DNA from: JBAXAM01 sp037142515
Lineage (GTDB): Bacteria > Pseudomonadota > Gammaproteobacteria > UBA9339
Length of the DNA stretch: 64,000 bases
Direction of reading: 5' to 3'
Assembly: GCA_037142515.1 (NCBI GenBank)
Contig: JBAXAM010000001.1
Span: forward strand, 62,001 to 126,000
Below the pieces are notes generated by a model. It saw only the letters and a program-made list of their open reading frames with translations, searched no databases and had not been told where the DNA came from. This document shows positions 33,719 through 42,900 of this stretch, piece after piece; positions within the stretch are counted from its first letter, which is position 1, and every line of letters starts with the position of its first letter. The translations under genes were made by a program, and so were the position numbers.

Positions 33719-35488
33719 ATGGCTACACTACCAGATCCGAAATCTCATGCCGATTGGGAAATCGCCCAAGCAGCTGAGTCCCAAATGAAATCAATCTATA
33801 CTTTGGCTGACGAGCTTGGAATTTTGCGTGAAGAATTATTACCACACGGAAACTACGTTGCAAAAGTAGATTATCAAAAAATCCTAAATAGATTAGCGAA
33901 CAAACCTGATGCGAAATATATTGATGTTACCGCTATCAACCCAACGCCATTGGGTGAAGGAAAATCAACCACAAGCATTGGTTTAGTCCAAGGGTTGGGC
34001 AAACGCGGAAAAAGACCTATTGCTACCCTACGCCAACCATCCGGCGGCCCAACAATGAATATTAAAGGGTCTGCTGCTGGCGGCGGACTATCACAAGTTA
34101 TTCCATTTGCACAATTTTCTTTGGGCTTGACCGGTGACATTAATGCAATAATGAATGCGCATAATTTAGCAATGGTGGCTTTAACCTCCAGAATGCAGCA
34201 CGAATTTAATTACGACGACGCAGAACTAGCCAAGAGAAATTTACGCAGGTTAAACATTGACCCACACAATATCCAATTTAGCTGGATCATGGATTTCTGC
34301 GCCCAAGCTTTGCGCAAAATGATTATTGGTATTGGCGGCAAAATGGAAGGATTTACGATGGAATCTGGTTTTGCCATTGCTGTATCTTCGGAAATCATGG
34401 CGATTTTAGCACTGACTTCTGACCTTAAAGATTTCCGCGCGAGAATGGCAAAAATCGTTGTAGCTTATGATAAAAAAGGAAAACCCATTACTACCGCTGA
34501 CCTTGAGGTTGATGGTGCAATGACCGCTTGGATGCTAGAAGCCTTAAATCCAAATCTACTACAAACAGTTGAAGGCCAACCAGTTTTTGTACATGCCGGT
34601 CCGTTTGCCAACATTGCTATCGGTCAATCTTCGATTATCGCAGACAAAGTAGCAGCAAAACTTGGTGATTACTTAATCACTGAATCTGGCTTTGGTGCAG
34701 ATATTGGCTTTGAAAAGTTTTGGAATTTAAAATGCCGTTATTCTGGAATCAAACCAAACGCAGTAGTAATTGTCGCTACGATTCGCGCTTTGAAATGTCA
34801 TGGCGGTGCACCAATCCCAGTTCCAGGGCATCCAGTTCCTGAAGAATACAAAGCTGAAAATGTTGGTTGGGTCGAAAAGGGTTGCGAAAACCTAATACAC
34901 CACATTGGTATTGTAAAACTTGCTGGAATTAATCCAGTGGTGTGTTTGAATGCATTCAAAGATGACACTAAAAATGAAGTCGCTGCAGTTAAAAAACTTG
35001 TTGAGGCGGCCGGAGCAAGATTCGCCTGGTCACAGCATTGGGAAAAGGGCGGTGAAGGAGCTTTAGATTTGGCGGATGCAGTAATTGATGCATGCAACCA
35101 AGAAAATAAATTTCAACTGCTTTATGATTTAGAAATGCCACTGAGTCAGCGCATAGAATTAATTGCGAAAAAAGTTTATGGTGCTGATGGCGTTGATTAT
35201 GCAGAAGATGCGCGCAAAAAATTAAAGGCGATTGAGGCTGATCCTGAAACCAGCAAACTAGGCACTTGTATGGTCAAAACCCATTTGAGCTTAACCGAAG
35301 ATCCAAATAAAAAAGGCGTACCAAAAGGCTGGCGTTTGTTCATAAGAGATTTTTTGATTTATAAAGGCGCTGGATTTGTATGCCCAGTAGCAGGCGATAT
35401 AAAGCTAATGCCTGGAACTTCGGCTGATCCAGCATATCGTCGTATTGATGTTGATGTTAATAGCGGTAAAGTTACAGGGTTGTTTTAA
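33719..35488 (+). CDS. fhs: Formate-tetrahydrofolate ligase
   Basis: The 589-aa enzyme joins formate and tetrahydrofolate with ATP to give 10-formyl-THF. The P-loop PLGEGKST is at residues 77-84. Other family stretches are RQPSGGPTMNIKGSAAGGG, HGGAPIPVPGHP-like sequence, PVVCLNAFKDDTKNE and the C-terminal CPVAGDIKLMPGT. The ribosome binding site AAGGGGAG is strong. The length is slightly above the usual 555-560 aa. It opens an operon with the glycine cleavage genes (16 bases to gcvT), linking two entry points of the one-carbon pool. Fhs is scattered among gammaproteobacteria, so acquisition is possible. Confidence 0.96.
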   Translation: MATLPDPKSHADWEIAQAAESQMKSIYTLADELGILREELLPHGNYVAKVDYQKILNRLANKPDAKYIDVTAINPTPLGEGKSTTSIGLVQGLGKRGKRPIATLRQPSGGPTMNIKGSAAGGGLSQVIPFAQFSLGLTGDINAIMNAHNLAMVALTSRMQHEFNYDDAELAKRNLRRLNIDPHNIQFSWIMDFCAQALRKMIIGIGGKMEGFTMESGFAIAVSSEIMAILALTSDLKDFRARMAKIVVAYDKKGKPITTADLEVDGAMTAWMLEALNPNLLQTVEGQPVFVHAGPFANIAIGQSSIIADKVAAKLGDYLITESGFGADIGFEKFWNLKCRYSGIKPNAVVIVATIRALKCHGGAPIPVPGHPVPEEYKAENVGWVEKGCENLIHHIGIVKLAGINPVVCLNAFKDDTKNEVAAVKKLVEAAGARFAWSQHWEKGGEGALDLADAVIDACNQENKFQLLYDLEMPLSQRIELIAKKVYGADGVDYAEDARKKLKAIEADPETSKLGTCMVKTHLSLTEDPNKKGVPKGWRLFIRDFLIYKGAGFVCPVAGDIKLMPGTSADPAYRRIDVDVNSGKVTGLF

Positions 35489-35504
35489 TCTGGAGAAAAA
35501 ATTT

Positions 35505-36593
35505 ATGGCTATAAAGAAAACGGTGTTTAATGCAAAACACCATGCTTTGGGCGCTAAAATGGTGGATTTTGCCGGTTGGGAAATGCCGCTCTACTACGGC
35601 TCACAAATCGAAGAACACAACATGGTTCGTCGCGATGTTGGCATCTTTGACGTAGCACATATGAATATCATTGACGTTGATGGCAAAGGCGCCCGTGAGT
35701 TTTTACGCTATTTATTCGCCAATGATATTGATAAGCTCAAAGCTCCTGGCGCTGCGCTCTATAGCTGTATGCTAACCGAAACAGGCGGAGTAGTTGACGA
35801 TTTGATCTGTTATCGCAAAACCCAGCAAGATTATCGCGTCGTTGTTAACGCCGCTACTCACGACAAAGATGTTGCTTGGTTTCATAAGCAAGTAACTAAG
35901 TTTGACGTAAAGTTAACCGAGCACACTGATTTTGCGATGTTAGCGGTACAAGGACCCAATGCTCGAGAGAAAATAAAAGCAATATTTACCCAAGATCAAA
36001 TTAAAGCCACTGAAAACCTAAAAGTATTTTATGGTGTCGAAATTAATGGCTGGTGGATCGCACGCACTGGTTACACCGGCGAAGATGGATATGAAATCAT
36101 GATCCCACAAAATGAAGCCCTAGCGTTTTGGGATAAGTTAGTGGCTATTGGGATCAAACCTAGCGGCCTAGTGGCTCGCGACAGCTTGCGTTTAGAAGCC
36201 GGAATGAGTCTTTACGGCTCTGAGATGGATGAAAAAGTAACACCACTAGAATCTAACTTGGCATGGACGGTTGCTTTTGAACCAACCGATCGCAATTTTA
36301 TTGGTCGCAAAGCTCTTGAGGACAAGCGCCGAGCTGGGATAAAACGCAAACTAGTTGGCCTCGTACTTGAAGAAAAAGGCGTCCCACGAAGCCATCAAAA
36401 AGTCATTGTTCCAAATCTTGGCGAAGGCGAAACTACAAGCGGTGGTTTTTCACCAGTATTAAATACAGGCATTGCTTTGGCGCGGGTACCGATAGATACT
36501 GGCGAGCGCTGTTTTATTGTAATACGTGACAAACAACTGGCTGCGCGGGTGATTAAACCACCGTTCGTGCGCTTGGGGAAAAAGAATTTTTAG
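35505..36593 (+). CDS. gcvT: Glycine cleavage system T protein (aminomethyltransferase)
   Basis: The 362-aa protein uses the ATG at 35505, preceded by GGAGAAAAAATTT; an in-frame ATG at 35445 lies inside fhs and is not favoured. It starts TVFNAKHHALGAKMVDFAGWEMPL. The catalytic/folate region includes FDVAHMNIIDVDG, RTGYTGEDGYEIM and LEAGMSLYGSEM. It transfers the methylene group from the lipoyl arm of GcvH to tetrahydrofolate, releasing ammonia. In the usual motif FDVSHM the Ser is Ala here. It is followed by gcvH after 28 bases. Confidence 0.97.
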   Translation: MAIKKTVFNAKHHALGAKMVDFAGWEMPLYYGSQIEEHNMVRRDVGIFDVAHMNIIDVDGKGAREFLRYLFANDIDKLKAPGAALYSCMLTETGGVVDDLICYRKTQQDYRVVVNAATHDKDVAWFHKQVTKFDVKLTEHTDFAMLAVQGPNAREKIKAIFTQDQIKATENLKVFYGVEINGWWIARTGYTGEDGYEIMIPQNEALAFWDKLVAIGIKPSGLVARDSLRLEAGMSLYGSEMDEKVTPLESNLAWTVAFEPTDRNFIGRKALEDKRRAGIKRKLVGLVLEEKGVPRSHQKVIVPNLGEGETTSGGFSPVLNTGIALARVPIDTGERCFIVIRDKQLAARVIKPPFVRLGKKNF

Positions 36594-36621
36594 TTTTATT
36601 TAATTAAAAGAGGAGAATGTT

Positions 36622-37002
36622 ATGGCTGATATGAAATTTACTAAAACTCACGAATGGGTTAGCGTTGAAGGCGATACGGTTACTATTGGCATTACTGATC
36701 ACGCACAACACGCACTAGGTGATATGGTATTTGTAGAATTGCCAGATGCAGGAGAAATGATTGCAGCGGGTAAAGAATGTGCGGTTGTTGAATCAGTAAA
36801 ATCAGCATCTGATGTCTATGCCCCGCTTAGTGGCGAAGTAATCGCGGTAAACGACGCTACGCTTGCCGCTCCAGATATTATAAATAAAGACCCGGAAAAA
36901 GAAGGCTGGCTATTTAAAATACGTCTATCCAATCCAAACGAACTAACCACTCTGATGGATACTAAAGCATATGAAGTATATTTAGCAGAGACTTCTCACT
37001 AA
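36622..37002 (+). CDS. gcvH: Glycine cleavage system H protein
   Basis: The 126-aa lipoyl carrier has the lipoylation site Lys60 in VVESVKSASDVYAPL. The fold starts KFTKTHEWV and includes GITDHAQHALGDMVFVELP. It shuttles the aminomethyl group between GcvP, GcvT and the Lpd subunit (not in the window). Length matches the family. The ribosome binding site is AGAGGAGAATGTT. Confidence 0.97.
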   Translation: MADMKFTKTHEWVSVEGDTVTIGITDHAQHALGDMVFVELPDAGEMIAAGKECAVVESVKSASDVYAPLSGEVIAVNDATLAAPDIINKDPEKEGWLFKIRLSNPNELTTLMDTKAYEVYLAETSH

Positions 37003-37037
37003 AGTATTATACATAAAATTATTATATAGGTGTCAAA

Positions 37038-38393
37038 ATGCCATATATTCCCCATACCGAGCAAGATAAGAAAGAAATGCTTGCCCAAATAAGCATCGAC
37101 TCTATCGATGCTTTGTTTTCAGAAATACCCAAAGACTTACGAATTTCTGGATTAAAAAACATTCCAGAAGGCATGACTGAATTTGAAGTAGCCCGGCTAA
37201 TAAATGAACGCGCCGCCAAAGATCACGTGGACTTAAACTTTATTGGCGCTGGAGCATATGAGCACCATATCCCCGCAGTAGTAACAGATATTATTAGTCG
37301 CGGTGAGTTTTTGACTGCTTATACACCTTACCAAGCCGAAGCCAGTCAGGGTACTTTGCAGGTTATTTACGAATATCAAAGCATGATGTGCCATTTGATG
37401 CAGATGGATGTTTCTAATGCCTCTATGTATGACGGCGCCTCTGCTTTGGCTGAAAGTATTTTAATGGCTATACGCTTGCATAAAAACGCTAACGCAAAAA
37501 CTATTTTATTACCGCACGCACTTCATCCTACCTATCGCAAAACAATAAAGACCATTACCAAAACACATAATCTTGAATTAGTAAAAATTCCTTATGATAC
37601 TCATGCTGGCCACATAGCTTTGGATACACTTAAGTCATACGCAGGTAAGGATGTTGCTGCTTTAGTAATTTCTCAACCAAATTTTTTTGGCACACTAGAA
37701 GACGTTGACGAACTAACAAATTGGGCACACCAAAATGGAATATTAGTTATTGCCAATGTTAATCCAATGGCAATGGCTTTGCTAAAAGCTCCTGGAAATT
37801 GGGGCGAAAAAGGCGCGGATATTGTTTCTGGAGAAGGTCAACCTCTTGGCGCGCCACTTTCCTGCGGCGGTCCATACTTTGGTTTTCTTTGCACCAAAAA
37901 AGAGCATGTACGTCAGCTACCTGGAAGAATTGTTGGCCGTACAATAGACACAGATGGAAAAACTGGATTTGTTCTAACACTGCAAGCGCGGGAGCAACAC
38001 ATTCGTCGTGCTAAAGCAACTTCGAACATCTGCTCTAACCAAGCATTACTCGCAACTGGTGCAACAATTTATATGAGCTTACTCGGCGCAGAAGGCATGC
38101 GAAATATTGCGGCAACCAGCAACACTAACGCTAATCTGTTATACGAAAAACTGCTTAAAATAAAAGGTGTTGAGGCAGTGTTTAATCGACCCTTTTTTCA
38201 TGAATTTGTAGTACGGTTTCATAAGCCCGTATCAGAAATTTTACATAACTTGGCAAACAATGGAATTCAAGGTGGTTTTGACCTCACTTTTGAGTATCCA
38301 ACGCTTGGCAATAGCTTACTAGTTTGTACTACTGAAACTAAATCACCAGAAGATATTGAAATCTATGCGCGCCAACTGGAGAAAATACTATGA
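37038..38393 (+). CDS. gcvPA: Glycine dehydrogenase (decarboxylating) subunit 1
   Basis: The 451-aa alpha subunit of the split P protein starts MPYIPHTEQDKKEML and contains LNFIGAGAYEHHIPAVV, FLTAYTPYQAEASQG and GEGQPLGAPLSCGGPYFGFLC. It is an inactive PLP-fold half that pairs with GcvPB. Many gammaproteobacteria, including E. coli, have one fused GcvP of about 950 aa. The split form is seen in Legionella, Coxiella, Firmicutes and Thermotoga. Its stop overlaps the gcvPB start (ATGA). Confidence 0.96.
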   Translation: MPYIPHTEQDKKEMLAQISIDSIDALFSEIPKDLRISGLKNIPEGMTEFEVARLINERAAKDHVDLNFIGAGAYEHHIPAVVTDIISRGEFLTAYTPYQAEASQGTLQVIYEYQSMMCHLMQMDVSNASMYDGASALAESILMAIRLHKNANAKTILLPHALHPTYRKTIKTITKTHNLELVKIPYDTHAGHIALDTLKSYAGKDVAALVISQPNFFGTLEDVDELTNWAHQNGILVIANVNPMAMALLKAPGNWGEKGADIVSGEGQPLGAPLSCGGPYFGFLCTKKEHVRQLPGRIVGRTIDTDGKTGFVLTLQAREQHIRRAKATSNICSNQALLATGATIYMSLLGAEGMRNIAATSNTNANLLYEKLLKIKGVEAVFNRPFFHEFVVRFHKPVSEILHNLANNGIQGGFDLTFEYPTLGNSLLVCTTETKSPEDIEIYARQLEKIL

Positions 38394-39838
38394 CAAAATT
38401 AATTTTTGAAAAATCCTATAAAGGCCGCAGAGCTGTCTCGCTAGCACCAACGCAACCAGCAAAAACAAATATTGCAACGAAGTTTTTGCGCGAAAAACCT
38501 CCGCTTTTACCAGAAGTTTCTGAGCTAGAAGTGGTTCGACATTATACTCGCTTGTCGCAGAAAAACTTTTCAGTCGACACGCATTTCTATCCGCTTGGTT
38601 CTTGCACAATGAAATACAATCCACATATTCTACAAAATTTGGCTAGCGTACCAGGTTTCGCGAAGCGTCATCCTTACGCGCTAGAAGAATCGAGCCAAGG
38701 CTTTATGCAATGTATGTACGAATTACAAGAATACCTAAAAGAAATAACAGGCTTTCAGGGAGTGTCACTCACACCAAGCGCAGGAGCAAATGGTGAATTT
38801 GCTGGTGTTGAAATGATTTATGCGTATCACAAAACACGCGGCGACGCAGCTCGGACGGAAATTATTATTCCCGATGCAGCTCATGGCACTAATCCAGCTT
38901 CAGCCGCAATGTGCGATTATATTGTACACCAAATTCCAACTCTACCAGACGGCGATGTCGACCTCGAAGCTTTAAAAAAAGCTGTTGGGCCACAAACTGC
39001 TGGAATTATGCTAACAAATCCATCAACCCTTGGGGTATTTGAAAGAAAAATTAAAGATATTGCCAAAATTGTGCATGATGCTGGCGGCCTGCTCTATTAT
39101 GACGGCGCTAATCTCAATGCAATTTTGGGTAAGGCTCGTCCAGGAGATATGGGTTTTGATGTAATGCATATGAACCTGCACAAAACCTTTGGCACACCAC
39201 ACGGTGGCGGTGGACCTGGCTCTGGGCCAGTTGCCGTAAACAATACTTTATTGCCATTCTTACCAATACCTATTATCGCTAAAAACAACGACAAGTATAC
39301 TTGGCTTACGGAAAAAGATAACCCGCAAACTATTGGTAGACTTTCAGCGTTTGCCGGCAACGCAGGAATTATGCTACGTGCTTATATTTACATTAGATTG
39401 CTTGGGGCTGCTGGACTTGTGCGTGTCGGCGAGTACGCAACCTTGAACGCCAACTACTTAATGAAGATTTTGCAAAAATCTGGGTTCACTGTACCCTACC
39501 CCGAGCGTCGTGCTTCACATGAATTTATTGTAACCCTTAAAGAGGAAAACAAAAACTTTGGTGTTTCTGCCAAAGACTTTGGTAAACGCTTACTTGATTA
39601 TGGTTTTCACGCGCCAACCACCTATTTCCCTATGCTAGTTCCTGAGTGTTTATTAATCGAGCCAACAGAGACCGAAAGCAAGCAAGAAATGGACGCGTTT
39701 GCTGAAGTAATGGCAAAAATTTTAGCCGAAGCAAAAGCTAACCCTGACCTAGTCAAGAACGCTCCATACACAATGCCAGTTAAGCGTCTTGATGACGTAA
39801 AGGCAGCTAAAGATATGAACTTTGTATGGCAACCGTAA
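38390..39838 (+). CDS. gcvPB: Glycine dehydrogenase (decarboxylating) subunit 2
   Basis: The 482-aa beta subunit carries the PLP-binding Lys265 in MNLHKTFGTPHGGGGPGSGP. Other family parts are YPLGSCTMKYNP, SLTPSAGANGEFAGV and NPSTLGVFE. It decarboxylates glycine and loads the aminomethyl group on GcvH. It is translationally coupled to gcvPA by a four-base overlap and is the last gene of the operon. No clear terminator follows before the giant gene at 39906. Confidence 0.97.
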   Translation: MTKLIFEKSYKGRRAVSLAPTQPAKTNIATKFLREKPPLLPEVSELEVVRHYTRLSQKNFSVDTHFYPLGSCTMKYNPHILQNLASVPGFAKRHPYALEESSQGFMQCMYELQEYLKEITGFQGVSLTPSAGANGEFAGVEMIYAYHKTRGDAARTEIIIPDAAHGTNPASAAMCDYIVHQIPTLPDGDVDLEALKKAVGPQTAGIMLTNPSTLGVFERKIKDIAKIVHDAGGLLYYDGANLNAILGKARPGDMGFDVMHMNLHKTFGTPHGGGGPGSGPVAVNNTLLPFLPIPIIAKNNDKYTWLTEKDNPQTIGRLSAFAGNAGIMLRAYIYIRLLGAAGLVRVGEYATLNANYLMKILQKSGFTVPYPERRASHEFIVTLKEENKNFGVSAKDFGKRLLDYGFHAPTTYFPMLVPECLLIEPTETESKQEMDAFAEVMAKILAEAKANPDLVKNAPYTMPVKRLDDVKAAKDMNFVWQP

Positions 39839-39868
39839 GTAAGATACGGTAAAATACTAAATGCTAAA

Positions 39869-39909
39869 GGAGGGATAAATTGACATATCACGGAAGATTA
39901 TTAACATGA
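39869..39909 (+). promoter_or_regulatory. Strong ribosome binding site with TTG mini-ORF coupled to the giant gene
   Basis: GGAGGG (39869-39874) lies six bases before a TTG that opens a nine-codon frame (39880-39909). Its TGA overlaps the ATG of the giant gene as ATGA (39906-39909). A weaker GGAAGA (39892-39897) stands directly before that ATG. The TTGACA at 39880-39885 also looks like a -35 box but has no -10 at the right distance. Confidence 0.4.
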
Positions 39910-42900
39910 TTCCAGACACTCGAAAATTACAAAAAAAAATAAAAGCATCCAAAGAAGAGAAATCATCCTTTAGTGAAGAACAAAAAAAGGCTATTGCTTA
40001 CGCAAAACAAATTCGTGCCATAAATTCTGCAAACGCTCTTTTTAAAAAAAGAGAGCACAATACTCTTAACCGCGACAAATATTACGAGTTTCTAAGCGAA
40101 GCAGACGACATTGCGTTAGAAAAACTAAAAAAAATCCAAAACAACGATGCCAATGAAATTGATGATATATGGTCCATATTCAACATTCTTGAGAAAACTC
40201 TTGCCCTGAAAAAAGAATTAGACTTTAAAGACGGCATTGCCACAATATCTGTCGAGGTTCAGGGCAGATTTTTAGAAGTTACAATAAAAAAAGATCCAAA
40301 TAGCAAAGTTATACCCGGTACCAATATACCGGAAGAATTTAAAATTATAGGATTATCGCAATATTGGTGGAAAAGTGATTGGGATGACGTTCAAAAAAAA
40401 TGGGTTCGTCCAAACCTTCCTAAAGCCAGTTTTCCCATAATTGAATTGGGTGTAGATCAACCTGTCAAAGTAAAAATGAAAGATGGTTTGATATCAGCAT
40501 ATAGCCCTGAAACAGGTGTTGAGATCATTAAAGACCAGTTTATAGACCGTGACTATCAAGCAGACTTGATGCTAAAAACAGTTGGTTTGGAAGTGAAAGA
40601 CGGCCAGATCAAAAAAATCGAAAAAACAACGCCTGAGCATACTCCTCAACTTATAACAGCTGGAACCGGAGTAGGCAAAACTGGAGTTATTGTTACAACA
40701 GCCCTCATGCACGGAGATGGAATTTTCGCAGTACCATCAGATGCTTTAGTAGACCAGATGTGCGACGATGCAAATGATTTTATCAAGGATATAGACAAAA
40801 GCAAAAACCCTCTTGCTGTAAAACTTCCAAAAAGCATAGTAGATAACATCGATGATGTTAAAAGCTTTTTGAAGAAGCACAAATACGTTGTAATGACTCA
40901 TGAACAACTTATTAAATATGCCAATGTAATAGAAAACCGCCACGTATTTATAGACGAAGCACATACCCTGATTCCAAGAAGTTTTGAAGCAAAAAGAAAA
41001 AAAAATGTAAGCGAAGCGCTGGATAAGATAGCAGAAAACAACACAACGCTCTGTACAACCGCAACGCCTACAAACGAATTAGAAAAATATGCCGTATCAA
41101 TAGAGGACTTTTCACTATACAAAACCCAACACGAAGAAAAAATGGTGCGCCCAGTAGATACTGAAGACAATCTGGCAGATAGCAAATATCTTAGCAAGAT
41201 TGCAGCTGAAGAATTGCTACTGAGAGAAACCAAAATGAATCTGGAGATGAAAGGGTACTCAAATAGCGAGTTAGAAAAAAACTATAGATTAGGTTTCCAA
41301 GTCCAAGGATTAGTTTTCACTGACGACCCAACCATTGGCAAAGAAATATATGAAAAATACCTATCAGAAAGCGGCTTATCGCAACTCAGCAGCAACCCTA
41401 AGGCATTAGATAGCAAGAAGAAGGCCATCAAAGAAAACATTGAAGCAATTAGCAAAATTGAAATCGACATTAAAAAAAATACCGAGAAACTAATAAAAGA
41501 ATCAAACAAAAATCTAATCGCACTAAACCCAGATGACAGAAGAGATAAAACCAAAGTAAATAAACTAAACACAGATATAGAGCGGCTAAATCGACGAAAA
41601 GAAGCTGTAATTGCGGAAATAGCAAACCTTACTAACAATACATTAGAAGAAACTGGTAAAAAGCTTTTATTAATCGAAAGCGAGCAAGACCAAACCAAAA
41701 AAAACCAATTCATTGAAGACATAACAAATATAAATAAAAACGACATACAAAAAGACATTGTAGAAGCTCAGAAAAAAATTATCGACTACAATATAAAAAT
41801 CGACATTATTGTTAACTTAAACACTTCACTGCTACCTAGAGAAGAACTAGAAAAACTGGCACGCAATAAAAAATACGAAGACTTAGATGCAGAATATATA
41901 AGCTCTTTAAGTAAATACAAAGAAAAGAAAAATAACTGGAAGCTTTCTCAAATACTGATGAAAGATCCTGGCTTTAAGTACTTTTATGAAAAAAACTTAC
42001 AAAGTGAAATTGATAAAAAAATAGAAAAGCAGATTACTAAGAGAAACCTGAGCGCTCAGACCAGCTTGGGAATAACGTTTTCAAAAGACGACAACAAGGT
42101 GCGTCTCGCCCTGTCTAACTATGTAAAAGCCAGAAAAGCAAATAGCAAGAGCATAGAAACAGAAAAGGCAAAAGCGGAATTATTAAACACATTCAGCGAG
42201 ATGGACAAAAACGACAAAGTACAGAAAAACAACGATGCCCGCATAAATAAAATGTACTACTACTATATAAAAGTAGAAGGGGAAGCTAGAAAAGAGTTTT
42301 ACGATCTGACAAAGAAGGGGGAGTTTAGCAAATTAACTACAGATGAAAGAAAAAAGTATAGTGATGGGCTACTAGCAACAGAAATAAAAAAAGCCGCCCA
42401 AGCCTTAGAAAAACACTTAAAAAATCCGCAAGAAATGCCAAAGTTAAGCATAAAAGAAAACTATGAAAAAGATGTTATACAGCATGAAAAAAATCAAGAA
42501 AAACTAAAGGGATTAATACAAGATGAAAAAACGATAGGGCTGATAAATCAAAACCTAACAAAAGAAACAGAGTGCGAAAAAGACCTAAACATCACTAAAG
42601 AAAAAATCACGGGACTGAAAAAAACACAACAAGAAACTTCAGAAGCAATTGCAAAACTAGAGTTAATCAAAAAACTTTCGGAAAAACCAGATAAAACATT
42701 TCTAAAAGATAACAGCAAAGCATTGGGAGAGGGCATAGATCAAATACACGCAAGCGAAAAACAAAAACATGAAGAAAAACTCAAAGTAGCTGAAAATAAA
42801 GAACAAGAATATAAAGAAAAGATTGATGGGAGGGTTGCCGAATATATAAAGAAAGAAGAAGAAGAAAAGACGACATATGAAGATTCAATAAAAGATCATG

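Noticed and set aside
39880..39885. TTGACA as -35 box for the giant gene
   Set aside because: The sequence 16-18 bases on (around 39902-39908) is not -10-like and is already the start codon.
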